Below, piece after piece: positions 25,301 through 37,806 of a stretch of 64,000 nt of DNA (positions are counted from its first letter, which is position 1; each line of letters starts with the position of its first letter). The notes beneath the pieces were generated by a model. It was not told the origin of the DNA, did no database searches, and saw only the letters and a program-made list of their open reading frames with translations. Where the stretch lies: positions 2,418,001 through 2,482,000 of the forward strand of contig QYRS01000004.1 of the NCBI GenBank assembly GCA_006503535.1. The letters are read 5' to 3'. The DNA comes from Arthrinium phaeospermum. Its lineage: Eukaryota; Ascomycota; Sordariomycetes; Amphisphaeriales; Apiosporaceae. The translations under genes were made by a program, and so were the position numbers.

Positions 25301-28300
25301 TGTTCTATTTTCGAAGGCACACTGACACAGCAACTCCGGTGGGTTTATCATTTCTTTTTGGCGACAGGGTCGTGTTGATCTGAACGGTCCCCGTCTGGGT
25401 CACCACTCGACCGAGACATTATTCCACATGCCCCGGACCTGGCCCATCATGGTGAACTGTTTCAATGCCAGCTCCAGCTCCAGCCAGCTGCATCTCAAGT
25501 ACCTCAACCCAAGCCACTCCAATCTTACCATGGACTGGAAGTTGCTCCCCACTCAAACCACCTCCCAACTCCTTTTCCCCCCCTTCTCCTGCTCCTGTTG
25601 TTGTTACCCAAAGTCCCGAATCCCAGGGGATGAACCAGCCATCACAGCCAAAAGTTGCTGACTCCTGTCACCCCCCGCTGTTTGGCTCCTTCAACTCTCG
25701 TCTGATATCATGCATGCATGCATACCAGCGACGAGGCGGGTCGGTTCAGCCAAGTGCTTACTCTCCCTCCATCGGTACCCGACAATCAGTCAAACCGGTC
25801 GCTGGCATGCATCGCGATATCCGGTCTTTTCTGGCCGGCACAGTTGATGATGTCCTGGCAATATAATATGGCCATTCACTTTTCCATATCTTTCGAGGTA
25901 GGCACTCCGTACTCGCTCAGCAATGGGTGATGATGATTCTTGAGGGTTCCAATGCCCAGCAATGGTCCACCTGCAACGACGCACGGTCTTTCGGCAGCGG
26001 CAATCATCCGCTTGCTTGCCTTTGACCTCCTTCAGCCTCCATCCAGTTTTCTCAGCCGTCCTGCCCTGTGATCCGCAGAGACACACTGCATGAGAAATGA
26101 GCGGCCAGTCAGATTTTAACGCTTAACGATGCCGTCCTACAGTTTCTGCGGCCTAGGTTGGCAAATCAAATCCCAAGACTGTCCTGCACATCTTACCAAG
26201 TTCGTGGAACCGTCAGCAAGCACTACTCCGTACAGGCTCATACGATTAAGAAGGCTGAGGATACTCATCACCGTCAGCAGCCCAACACAAGGGGCTAGCG
26301 CAAGTCTTTGGTGTCGTTCCTATGCGCTTCTTCTGGTCTTCGGTTTGCCAGGTCTCGCCTTACACGGCATGTTTAGTCGATCACTTCGTCAACCTCGGTC
26401 GACATTGCTTCTGGTCAAGTCTCGATTCTCCTGGTCAATGAGACTAGCGGCTGCATAACCAGCCAAATATTCTGACTTGGAGAGAAGGCTCACAGCATCC
26501 TGCCCAAGCCTGTCTCACATGACGTCAAGTATCTGTTCAGGCATTAGTGTGCGGAAGACGCTGACAGCCACCCGCAGCTTGAACATGCGAGACGACCGAG
26601 AAACGTCACTGGCGCCTTGAGGGCGAATGATGCTGGCTGTTCCTGTAAATCTGGTATTTTTCTCGCTATGGGGGCTACTACTAAGCCATCTTCGCTTCAG
26701 GACTTCGATCAGCAGACCATCAGATCGCCTTGCTCACCCAACGATCGATCTGATGTCAGTTCGGTCTTGATAGTATCGTCGCGCAGGAACAAACAACGGT
26801 CGGGGTCTGGCTTAGTCGTCCAAGCCGATTTCCATTCATCGGAGTACTGCCACTAACCATCCTGAGCCACGGTGATGGGGTGATCTAGGAGCTACCTGCG
26901 TATAGCGGTCAGCTCAGGGGACTTTGACAAGCTTGAACCGCCTCGCATGGTTTCTCGTATGCCAGACATAACATTGGGCCAAAGCCGCCTGCTGACATTC
27001 CTGTCCACCAAATCGGTCAGCCAAGACCGCAAGCCGAGCAATGCGCTCGTCGTCCAGCTAACGTCTCCTTTGCACCCTTGCCTGTGTCCGCAGCGAACGT
27101 AGTAGGGCTAAAACTGAGCAAACGCGTTGGCTATCTACACCGCATCATTTACGAATGGATATGTATAACGGCTACACCAAAAACCACAAGGTAAGGACTG
27201 AGACAAGATGAGAGCTTGGCCATAGCTGTCTAACATAGGATCTGCGCGCAGGTGCGGCCACTTGCCGTGTTCCATAATTAGAAGAGGTTCTCAGAATCCG
27301 GGGTAAATAGCCATCCACCAAGGCACCCTTGTATTTAGACCTTTCGGATCCACGTGATATTTTCTCGTAACACCTCTGGTTACCCTCACGGTGAAATACC
27401 CATACGTCGGGGCTCGCCCTATCCATCCTCTAATTATATTCGAAAATGGGCATCACCGGCACGTTTTCATTTCCTCTTGGGGCCTTGCATCACTATGAAA
27501 ACACGGAAAAATTGTGTCGAGAATAATACCCCTTACGGATGGGCTGCCAAGACCAGAATTCCCTCTTTACCCGAAGGAGACTTATATTGACTTGGCCCTG
27601 TCACTCGTTGTCGCCCAATTTATATACGATGGGTTGTCCGTGGCTAGACGGTCCGGCCGTTCGAAAACCTAGACGCGTGCGCTTGCTGCAGACTTAGCCC
27701 CAGTCGGCTTCGCGGGCTCTTCTATACTGAAGAATTGTGCATCGCGGACTGGGCGGTGCACCCTGGATCCCACGTTTGCTTGTATAGGTACGGAGTAAGC
27801 AAATCGGAAGGACCATTGTGACTCTTTGGGCCCAGGCTGAGATTGATCCCTCTGGGCAAACTCGATACTTCAGGCAAGGGGTTTCTGGGCCTGCACTGTC
27901 CCCCAGATGCGTTTACTTGGCAGCTTGGACTTGCTGGCTAAGCCCGTTTCCACCTGTAGTGAGTGAAAAAGAAAACAAAGGGGAAAAAGGAAGGGGAAAG
28001 CCACTTAACAGGTTTATCATCTTTCCTTTCGACTTTCCCTCCTTGCTGCTGTCACGTCCACAACCCCGACTTCCTGCCTTGGATTGGGTCCGTCCTCGTT
28101 GCCGAATGAAGGGAGGGGAGGCCGGTCATGTCGATACTCAGGAGCCGGGCCATCTGCCTCCGAGACGGCACGAGCCGCCATACTACCTACATGAACGGGT
28201 TGAACGGACCTCCAGGTGCCCCGTCAACATCAATCATGGCATGGCTGGCTTGATCTCTTATTCCTCGTCTTTGACCAATCGCGTATCGACCGCGGCACAT

Positions 28301-29346
28301 CGCCTTAAGAACTCCAGTACATACAGCTCCTCCCAGTCTGGGCAGCCTCAACCAAATGATAGGCGATCCAGACAGACCCCATTAGACGGAGTTCGTCCCA
28401 AATTGGAGATAACAACCCAGGCTGTCCACCAGGGCTCACACAGCAGCGCCCCGAGCAAGGCGCATCACTCTCGGGCTCCGGTTGGGTGCCAGGTGCTTCT
28501 GAATCAATCATGGATGTGACCCCTCCCAAAAGACGCCCCGCCACATTTCCGTGACTCCCCCTGACTCTAATCCCGATTCTCTAAGTTTAGTGCTCAAGGG
28601 AGGGGCTAGGAAGGAAGCGAGCGACCGTTGACGCCCCAATTGGGCTTTTTGAGAAAACCCTGGCCAAATGTTACCTAGCCAATTGGCTTATGTTGCATAG
28701 GGGTTGGGGGAGTGGTCAGGGCACAAAGCACCGACCGCAGCGCAGCGGCCAACGACCATCTACTACCTACAACAAGTACTCCGTACTATCTGCCAACTGC
28801 AATCCCCCACAGGGGTTCTCGGACGGGTGGGGAACTCAGGGATATCTGGTACAACTTCGAACAGCAGAGGCGATGAGACGACTCCTTTGTGTCAAACTCC
28901 AAGTTGGTGGCGACGCGATTCGGAGAGCAGTGGCTAAACTAGGGTCTCATGAGCATTAGGGCTCTAGGGATAGAGGGCGGTAAAAGAAAAGGCCCCGAAT
29001 GAGCAGGCGAATGGAATCACGCCAACCACAGCTAGCAGCGCGTATGTTTCAGCCTCGTGCCATTACAGGTCAACCGAGGCCTGTTTCATGTTCCCTTTCT
29101 CTGGTGATATCTCGCTATGTGTTTTGCTGTTCGCTATTTTTTTTATTTTTTTTTATTTTTCTCGTGAATGCATTTCCTCCTTTCTTTGTTTTATTGATCT
29201 ACCGCTAGGTTGGAAACTGAACTCGAGTCGATCCCTTGCGTCTTTGTTTCTCGTAGCTACCACCACTATACGAATAGCCCCTTCGTCATAGAACTACACG
29301 ATCAACGAATATATTCCGCCCGTGATAAGTATTCAACCAAGACAAG
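22365..29346. other. 7-kb gene-poor region
   Basis: Contents: the upstream side of the nucleotidyltransferase gene, including a pyrimidine-rich tract on the minus strand (23443-23462) typical of fungal transcription starts, so that gene may have a ~1-kb leader or an extra 5' exon; scattered TAGGTA/TACCTA words; five copies of the TACGGAGTAC-type element (24252, 25904, 26224, 27789, 28776); and T runs at 29138-29162 just before the peroxiredoxin-like gene. The 233-codon frame at 27818 lacks protein character. No supported gene. Confidence 0.5.
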
Positions 29347-30298
29347 ATGTTTTCCAGCCTCACGACCAAGCTTGCCATGCGCAAGGTCGGCATCAAGAGC
29401 GACACGTTCGACTTCTCCTCGCCCGCGCCCAAAAACGGCTCCAAGGGCGCGCCTGAGCCCGACGAGTCCGCCAACGGCGGCTGGCCCCAGTGGATGACGG
29501 TCAAGAAGCTCCCGCTGACGGCCCAGGCCTGGCTGTCGCCCCTGCCGCCCCCCGTGCCCATCGCCGCCGAGTGCCCCAAGGTGGGCGACCTGGCGCCCCT
29601 CGACCGCGACCGGCAGCTGCAGTTTGGCGGCGGGAAGCGCATCGTGGTGCTGTTCCTGCGCTGCGTTGGCTGTGCTTGTACGTTCATCGCATTCCCCCCT
29701 CTCCATATGCAAAGACGAGTCAATAAGCTAATCCGGATAAAAACCCGTAACAGTCGCCCAAAAGTCCTTCCTCGCCCTCCGCACGCTCGCGAACCGCCAT
29801 CAGGGCAAAATCACCTGCGTCGCCATCTCGCACTCGTCGCGCGACGCGACGCGCAAGTGGATGGACCTGCTGGGCGGTGCGTGGAACGTCGAAGTGCTCA
29901 TCGACGAGGACCGGGCCATCTACGCGGCGTGGGGGCTCGGGTTGGGGTCCGTCTGGTACATGTTCAACCCGACGACCTTTTCGCAGGGGTGGAAGGAGAA
30001 AGGGTGGCTCGGCGAGAAGGTCGCGGGGTCCATCAGCCGGACGGAGAGCATGGGGCCCAACGGTGCGGGCGCGGGTGGTGCGGCGAAGAACAAGAACAAC
30101 AGCAGCAACACGAGAGGAGGAGCAGGGGCCGAGGACGACCTGGAGGATGAGGGCCCCAGTACGGCGCTGGGGAACAAGTGGCAGCAGGCCGGCGTGTTCG
30201 CCATCGATGGCCGGGGAACGGTCGTGTATGCCGAAAAGGCTACAAGGGCAGATGATGTCATGAATCTGGACGCCGCCGTCCAGATTCTGGGTCTCTGA
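29347..30298 (+). CDS. Peroxiredoxin-like (AhpC/TSA, thioredoxin-fold) protein
   Basis: Two exons, join(29347..29677, 29754..30298), 291 residues. The 76-nt intron (GTACGT...CAG) lies directly after the cysteine motif. Residues ~75-130 give the thioredoxin-like core: PKVGDLAPLDRD, then KRIVVLFLRCVGCA, in which C106 and C109 form CxxC. Then come FLALRTLANRHQGKITCVAISHS and VLIDEDRAIYAAWGLGLGS, which fit the PRXL2/AhpC-TSA-2 family better than classical 2-Cys peroxiredoxins. Between ~205 and 245 there is an inserted low-complexity Gly/Ala/Asn and acidic segment absent from a compact fold. It ends with GVFAIDGRGTVVYAEKA, the usual closing strand. A role in thiol redox or peroxide removal is inferred from family. 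No signal peptide is visible. Confidence 0.85.
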
Positions 30299-31590
30299 TC
30301 GTATCTCTCCGGTGTCTGGTCCGGCTGGATTGAACTAAGGAGGGTCGCGACAGAGGTGTATATGCATATTGGCGTTGTGCAACATTTCGGGTGAAGCGAG
30401 GGGATCTATATTCTTTGTTTGTATTTAAGAGCGAGGCGTACCAACTGCAAAATGCAATTTCCGGGTTTCTATTACATTTCCTCATCGCCCGGCTTGCTTG
30501 CAATACCGCTGTACCTGACGGCTTCACTCACACTAGCATCTCGGCTTCGGGAGGGATAAGTTCCACCACCTATCGTAACACGGAACACAGGAGTCAAGTT
30601 CAGCTTGTCTGATGCCTCGTTACACCCTAGATTTTGCGACCAACCCAAAGAGCCAAACTCAAGGTGACGATTTCAAGACGGCCCTTTTTAAATTGAAAAC
30701 TCGGGACACTGAGTGCCATGTATCACGCAACCTTCAAGCGCATTTGAGACCAATGACGTGTAGGTGCCCCAAAGTGTGTATTGATCCATTTTCTTTGCCA
30801 AAAGCCCCCCGAGCTTACCAAACTCCCCTACGCGCAGACCGAGAAGTGATACCTCCTAATGCTTTACAACGAGCCCCATGCCAACAAACAAGCGTACGCT
30901 AGAGAAAACCAACCCTTTCGTGACCACCGAGAAACAAGAACGACAACCCATTACCGCCAGTTTTGTTGTTGTGTTGTGGGAAAACGCTGCCCCAAAAGAA
31001 CTGTCAAACTCCCAGTACTGCAATATTATAGTGATGAGCAAACTCCTTTCCGTCCGGGTGTAGCCAACGCGAGAAAACACATCGAATCCACAACATGTTG
31101 ACTCCTTAACCATGTGCCTTTCCTGCGTCCCCGCAACGCAACAGAGCCGTAACAAAAATCAATAATCTCAGTCTCATATCCTCAAAACCCCACCACTGGT
31201 TCTTCCGACCGAACAAAGGGGAAAAAACGGGAGAAAACAACAAAAACCAGAATATGCCGCATCGACTAGACAAGACCCTTATATATCGAGGATCGGGGTC
31301 TCGACGTCTATGTCGGCCGACATGGGCCGAATATGTTCCAGTGCAGAAGAAGGAAAAAGCGAAAGATAACTCCGAATCAGGGGAATGCCCGCCCAGGTCT
31401 GAATCAAACCCCAATTTCCGTATTCCATAAAAGGGCCCTGAACACCTCATGCTGATGCTGGCAACGCTTTCCCTCGTGCATGAAACCCGACTGACCTGAA
31501 CACCGTGTTTTGTGCTGGAAATGATATTATTCAATGTCGTCAATGTCATCGATAGAGGCGGTGCTCGAATTCAACGGTGGGACCAGTATC
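30299..31590. other. Convergent 3'/3' intergenic region
   Basis: Between the peroxiredoxin-like gene (+) and the minus-strand gene ending at 31591. Only short frames without domain character are present. No repeat or RNA gene is seen. Confidence 0.5.
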
Positions 31591-33433
31591 CTAACCCCAG
31601 ACACTGGCCTGGACACCTAGGCCGGAGGACTGCTTGCCCCAGACACCGGATCCGTTGGCCCAACGGTTGTAGCCGTCTGGTGTAGCACTTGCCGGGTTGG
31701 AAGGGGCTCCAGAGGTCGGGAGTCCCTGTCCGTTTTCGTCACCATGGCCCGCTGCATTAAAGCCGTGGCTCAATGGGGACGGCAAAGGAGTGGTGGAGCG
31801 CTTGTTAAGCGCCGGGTTCTGAGCTTGAGCGCTGACAGATGGGCGAGTCCCAATGGGTGCCACCGCACTACCTCCTTGGCCCATGGGACCTCCCTGGCGA
31901 GGAGGAGACCCGCCGGGGACGAGTTGCTGGTGCGGTTGGCTTGTTGCACGGCGGCATCGAAAGGTCCCTTGCTCGCCGGGTTGGACTGAGGGCTCGCATT
32001 GCTGTTGGCTCGGGACCCCGAAAGATCCGGAAGCTGTCCATGGTTGTCGGGGCCGCCACGCGCATAATCGTAGGCGAGAGGAGAAGGGCCTCGGTGGCTG
32101 GAAGGGCCGGTGGACAAGCCAGGTCCGCCAGGTCGACTACCATTGGCCTCGTCGGCGTATCCGCCATTCTCGCTGTAAGATCCTTCGCCACCATAGAGTG
32201 CGCTTCGTTGGCGTGCGATCAGTTCGCGGCGTTCATCCTCGGACATGTTGCCAGGGCTGAGAGCTCGTTCCGGTTTGGCGGGGTAGGACACGTCAGATAG
32301 GACAGCTACGGACTCTAGTTAGTGTAAACTCTCAAAGTCGTCGACGATTGTGAGGGGTGAATTGGGATAGAAATAGAGGTAACAGGCAGATGGAGAAGAC
32401 GCATCAACACGAAATTTGCTCGAATTTGCAGCAACATGAGGAAAGAAAACAGTTGGTTCCACCCTTGAGGGATCTTCTTTCTTTCTTTCTTTCTTTTGTA
32501 ATTTGCACGACACTGTCTTTTCTGCGACTCGTCTGTGGTATGATAGGTAGGTAGATAGGGTTGGCTGTGCTATACAGAAGAGGGCGGCCTACTTCGGTTG
32601 TACTGCTGCTCCTGATGGTAGTTGCGCAGCTCTCGCTCCCGCTGGGCTGCCAATCTCCGCTTTGCCTGCATCATTTGCTCAGCCTCATTGGAACCGCGCG
32701 ATGACTGGTGTCGCTGGGCAGCATAGAAGTTCTGCAGGCCGCCGCCGGAGTGGCTGCTGCCACTGCCCAGGCGCGCGTCTCCGAACTCTCCGCCGACCGA
32801 GTTATGACGCGATCCGCTAGGTCCAGAAGAGCCACGGCCGTCTGCAATCCCGTTAGCCACCATTGATCCTTCTCATAATGCCCGGCCGCGTCCTCGTCCT
32901 CCCATCATCGAACCCGACATTCGTCCTCGTGAGGGTGGGGTTGGGAATCGGCCGGAATTCGGGCCCTGCTGAAAGGGGACCAACTCACGTCGCATGGGCA
33001 TCGGAGGACCAGAGAACATCTTTCCGCTCTTAACGAGATTGTCGATGGCCCGTTCGACCTCTGTAAGCGCTCATCGTTAGCTGGTGACTCCCTTTGACAT
33101 CTGCATCCGAGGCACACCGCCTCGCATGGTGCAGCAAGTAGCAAGCAATCGTGGTTCGTGCGGGGAAAGTATCGCGCAAATTCCATCATAACCAGGACTC
33201 CATTTCGACGTACCCTCTATCTGATGCGAGAACGCAGCCAACTCTTCGCGCGGGACGGTCGAGCTTGCGCCTGTGAACAACAGTCAGTCAACTCGTACTT
33301 CCAATTCTTGAATCATCCGCAACTCACCAGACCGAGCGGGCGGAGGAGGCGGCGGCGGTGTCTGGTGGTTCCAGTCTGGTTGACCGCCAGCACCTGCACC
33401 AGGCCACTGTTGCTCGCCGTAGTATTGCGACAT
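31591..33433 (-). CDS. Disordered conserved fungal protein, with apparent 1-nt deletion
   Basis: Five exons, complement(31591..32305, 32593..32841, 32989..33060, 33214..33270, 33328..33433). The N-terminus is MSQYYGEQQWPG followed by a poly-Pro stretch. A helical segment follows (VPREELAAFSHQIEEVERA, then DNLVKSGKMFSG), and later a basic coiled-coil-like helix (EAEQMMQAKRRLAAQRERE). The remainder is Ser/Pro/Asn-rich disorder ending GVQASVWG. The last exon switches frame at a G4 run (31915-31918; C4 on the coding strand): before it the protein-like frame ends NRTSNSSP, after it continues as MGQGGSAVAPIG. One extra C restores 399 residues, and the total length then divides by three. The third intron has the canonical GTGAGT donor at 32988 and CTAAC branch point, but the region also reads through as RG-rich protein for ~45 codons. 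Function unknown. Confidence 0.7.
32474..32496. repeat. (CTTT)n tract inside an intron
   Basis: About five CTTT units within the fourth intron (32306-32592) of the minus-strand gene 31591-33433. On the coding strand it is an AAAG tract, so it is not the polypyrimidine tract of that intron. Confidence 0.75.
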
Positions 33434-36133
33434 GTCGAGATCGAGACCCTTCTCTTCTGCTTGCTGCTGCGACTGCCTGCCAAAAGAAAATTCGAGAGGC
33501 GAACGGATACTCGCTACTCGAATGGACGGTTCTCGGTTCGGGGTGATTAAGAAGCAGGAGTGGCGTGAGACTTCTTTCTGCTTTCGTCGACCACTTCTTT
33601 CCTACGCGAGTCGTAAAGGTCGGTAGGTAGTTTGTCGGTTTCGTAAGGATCCCCTTCGCAGACCGAATGTTAGTCTTCTGAAGAATATGCAATAAGGGGA
33701 AGAAATCGGTGGGAAAAGAGTGGGCATAGCACTGGGTACGCAGCACGAATAAGTCAAGCAGCGGCGCCAGGGTGAATCCACCGCGATCGGGTATATGTAC
33801 CAGAGGGCTGCTGAGGGAGCGACCAACGATGCGCTTGCTACAAGGAAGGGAAAAAAAAGAGAACTCTTGGTCGTTTGGCCTCAGAACTGAATTCTGCCGT
33901 GCTGGTTTGGCTTAATTGCACGCGACGCGAAGAGTTGCCCCAAGTGTAAGCCCCAAAATGACGCAGAAATTCAAATGGCTGTTTGTTTTCTGTAGCAATT
34001 CCTGGGTTCAGACAAAAATGTCTGAGGCCTTTCTCCCACGCACACGCGCCCGCCCGCCGCTTGCCGCCTTTTTGGGGGGAAACGAGAAAAAAAATGTACA
34101 GGCAACTGGTTTTCCCCTTTGCCCGCTGTTTGGTACTAGGACGCAACTTGGAAGGGGGAACAGTAAAAATAAAAAGAAATCATGTCTCTCGTCAATCGCA
34201 CGCGAGTGGGATGCCACTTACCAAAAATACTTGAGAAGCCTAGAAATCTCGAATTTGACCGTTGAAAGGATACAGTAGCAGCTGTTCCTAATTCAAAAAA
34301 ATAACGGCTTGCACTTTATAAAACGGCGTCGCCAACCAAAGCGCTATCGGTGGTAGCCGGAGTGTTACGAGGCAGGCAGAATTCCGTACAATCAAAACCA
34401 ACTAAGGGATTGTCAGAAGACCCGGTGCGCTGTTCTCGAGAGGATACCCGGTAGGAGGGAGGTCTGCAGATGGAAATCTCAGAGATTGCAGTGGGCGACA
34501 AAGAACCAGAAGGGGGGCAAGACTGCCGTGAGGATTTTGGGGGGTTGCGGTTTCAAAGAGGGTGACGGACGTCCAAGACGAGACGGGGAGGGAAAGAAAG
34601 GGAACTTCGAAAAGTAGAGAAGTCTTTGGTCGCCTGCCGAGGGAATTATCGGAGTAAAAGAAAGCGACGATTGTAGCAGCAGATCTACCGCATGGGTCAA
34701 AATGGGGTTGCTATGTGTGCGGCACTATGGTACTGTAATGGATTGGATGGAGTGACTGAGAGTGGCCTTCTGGCGAACAGAACGTAACAACGCTTGTCGA
34801 GAATTGGCAGGCCCGTGGGTTGATTATGTTGGGTGTGATGATATGCTGGATTCTGATAGGCACGGAAGGGTGAAGATAAAATCAATTAAATGCGTTGCTA
34901 ATACCATCTACATGTGTCTGCCTACCTGCCTACACCTGCTCTAATTGCTTGCTCTACTTCTTTCTTGGCAACGCATCTCACCTATGTTGGTAGTGGTGGT
35001 GATGTGTGGTGGTGGTGGCAGCAGTAGGTGGTGATGATGATGATGGTCGACTTTCTTTTTGGAATCCCTCCTCATGTACGCATGTACGTGACGTGCCATC
35101 GTTTTTCTTGAAATGCAATCACAATTGTAGACTCGGACAAAAAACCCCCTCCTCAACTTTTTTTTCCCTCCCTCTCCAACTCGATTCCACGACGATTAAT
35201 CCCAAATGGACATTTAAAAGTGGACAGGGTGGGGAGCCCGCTATCTTTTTTTACAAGGAGAGGAGCGTGTGGAATTACTTGTCTGTGGAGAAGTCCCTGT
35301 CTAGCTTCCACTCAATATGAGTGCTGGCCAAGTACCGGTACGAAGCAGTGCCTAAGGAGAACATTGGCTCTAGAGGTGACCTCAGGTTACCAAGAGGTGT
35401 AATTTGTTAGTGCAGTGTGCTCGACCTCCCGTCCAGGATGGTGTTGGTGCCTCCGAAATGGCAATGCACATCACATAACTGGTCGTGCTGATGCGGGCTG
35501 TTCAACATAACCAATCGAAACCTGAAGGTTTACCCGCTGTTGTTTACCTCAACTGTGCCACAGACCTGAGAGAGAGATTCTCGTAGCGGGATTGAAGGGA
35601 ACGGCCTGGGTGTCCCTTGATGTTGTTGTGATTGTCTGTGAGACCGGAGGGACGTGCCGGTCTCATTTTCCCCTGAGCAACAACAAGCCGCACACCTGCT
35701 TCTTACGGAGTACTTGGCAGCTTGTCTTGCAGCGTTGGATGACAAACCCAACGAAAATAAGGATAGGGGTGGCATGGATTCTAGATCTAAGGGGATATCG
35801 TTCCCTCGGAGGTTGGAGGTTGATGTTCGAGTCAAATGAGGCCTGAATCCGTCCTCCGCTGGGAGGTACGTTGTGTGCATGGATGTACATGTAGTTTACA
35901 GGCATCGATCATCACTAAAGCAATCAACTCGATGGATCTGAATGGCTTGACGAAGTGCACACTCTTCGTAATTCGTTGTTGATAGACGCCAATCTGGATG
36001 CAAGGCAGGCCTCTCGAACGTTGCCATCCCCATCCCAAATTGGTCCCTGCATCTTGACATCGTGCATACACATACATACATAGGGTAGTCAGCACCAAGG
36101 GGCTTTGGAAGGGACCTGGAGGTGAGATGTAGT

Positions 36134-36151
36134 GTAGGTAGGTAGGTAGGT
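36134..36151. repeat. (GTAG)n microsatellite
   Basis: Four and a half tandem GTAG units. The TAGG/CCTA word also recurs dispersed in other intergenic parts of the window. Confidence 0.8.
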
Positions 36152-36910
36152 GTTGTGTACAGACATGGGTTGAGTAGTACTTGTACATGCTGATGGTTCC
36201 CATCCTAGCCTGTTACCTAATTGAAGAATGCGGGCGCAACCGCTGCCCGTAACAGGCCATCCGTTCGATATCCATACCTGGATTTGGCATTTGCCTGATG
36301 CTGTTGCTGCTGCACCATACCTGTCCATGTACATGTGATGTTTATGTGGCTAGCACTGCAAAGCAGTGTCTACATGCATGATACAGTACCTAAGGCAGGT
36401 CAAGGTAAGGTAAGTCGGTACAGGATCAGGTAGGAACCCAATCTGTTGGAACCGTCGCACCCGACCACAGCAGAAACAGTATCGTCTCAAGTCGCCAACC
36501 AGGCGCGCACAATGCCGATGGGATGCTTGCTCCACACATCGCACCGCACCGGGTGGTTCGCCCAGAGGTTCTGCTAGCTTCTGGCAGGCAATGTACATGA
36601 GAAAAAGTAATAACAACAAAGATCAGTGTAGCCTCCAGCAATTCGCTTGGGCTTATTAGGTTGCGATCGGCCATGGAGCGAGGATTTAATTACACCCATC
36701 GGCTGTGATTTCCAGGACGCCCGCGCGCGTGTCCGCAGTAAGAATAAGCAGCGTCTTTTAGTCATTCCCGCTAGATCTGCCAGTCATTACGGCTGATTGA
36801 GTGATGCGGGCCAGCTGCTTGTGGACCAGGGCGCCCAGAGTCGAGAGTAGCGCCGTGGACGGGCGAGCTAGAGAGACAGGCCAATGCTTTCCGTTGTTGG
36901 AGATTGGCTC

Positions 36911-36935
36911 CTCTCTCTCTCTCTCTCTCTCTCTC
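36911..36935. repeat. (CT)n microsatellite
   Basis: About 12 tandem CT dinucleotides in a gene-free region. CT tracts mark transcription starts in fungi, but no gene is seen just downstream, so this may be a plain microsatellite. Confidence 0.85.
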
Positions 36936-37784
36936 ACTCTGCTTCCATCTGCGATTCCCTCTTTCATCAGTGTTCTATCTCGCCGGCCCGGCTTATGGAC
37001 CCGGTACTTGATGAACCTGGACAGAAGACGCCAACGGACTCGGAATTATGACCTCAGTACGGAGTACGGGCGTAGACTATAAGTGCACATGGTACGTAAG
37101 CAGGCCAGCACCCAAGCATTCAAGGGCAAAGGCCGGTCCTTGACGGCCCTCTCCTTTAGCCTTCTCAGCCGCTGTTCTACGCGCTAACGTGTTCCGAAGG
37201 AGATTAGCATTGAAGTATCTATCCTCTAACACCAGTCCTGATGCTGGACAACAATTAGGTAGCATCTTCCATCGACAATTAAAGGTATGGATGTTGCATG
37301 TGATGAGAAAACCCCGGACATTGGCTCTGGGTACACAACGCCCCGAGCGCCTCTGCCGTTTGAAGCGGCGCGAAGAAGAAGAAGGCGTGAAGGCTGAAAG
37401 GATTGCCATCTGGCCCTTCCTCGACCTGGGTCACTGCACGGGCAGGTTGCAGGGTGATAAGCTTGGCCGGTACGGAGTACTGGTCCAATCCAATGGCCAT
37501 TGAATGGGCCAAAACGTCAATTTATTTGTCCCCTCCACTCGTCACATTCTGTATCGTCAGATGGTCGGTAGTCCCCCGCACCGAATCGTTACCGCAAGTT
37601 GGTAACCCAGCCAGCCCCTTTTTCCATCTGCAGCCCTCCAGCCCAGCCCCGTGTACCGGGAGCAGAGCAGAATTGCATTTGTACACGGCTGCGTCGTACG
37701 TGCTGCTTTTTTGCCCGTCGCCAGCTAAAATAAAGCGCTTGCATATTCTACATCTTCTCTAGCCCTTCGAATCTAGCCCCGTTG

Positions 37785-37806
37785 CACCACCACCACCACC
37801 ACCACC
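37785..37806. repeat. (CAC)n microsatellite
   Basis: Seven tandem CAC triplets outside any supported gene. Confidence 0.85.

Noticed and set aside
27818..28519. 233-codon frame on the plus strand
   Set aside because: Its first codon is not ATG, composition looks random (Pro/Arg/His-rich with no domain), and it lies in a region without promoter or splice support.
32964..32988. A 25-nt intron between GTGAGT and TTTCAG
   Set aside because: Too short for a spliceosomal intron; the donor instead fits the downstream CTAAC/TTGCAG acceptor.
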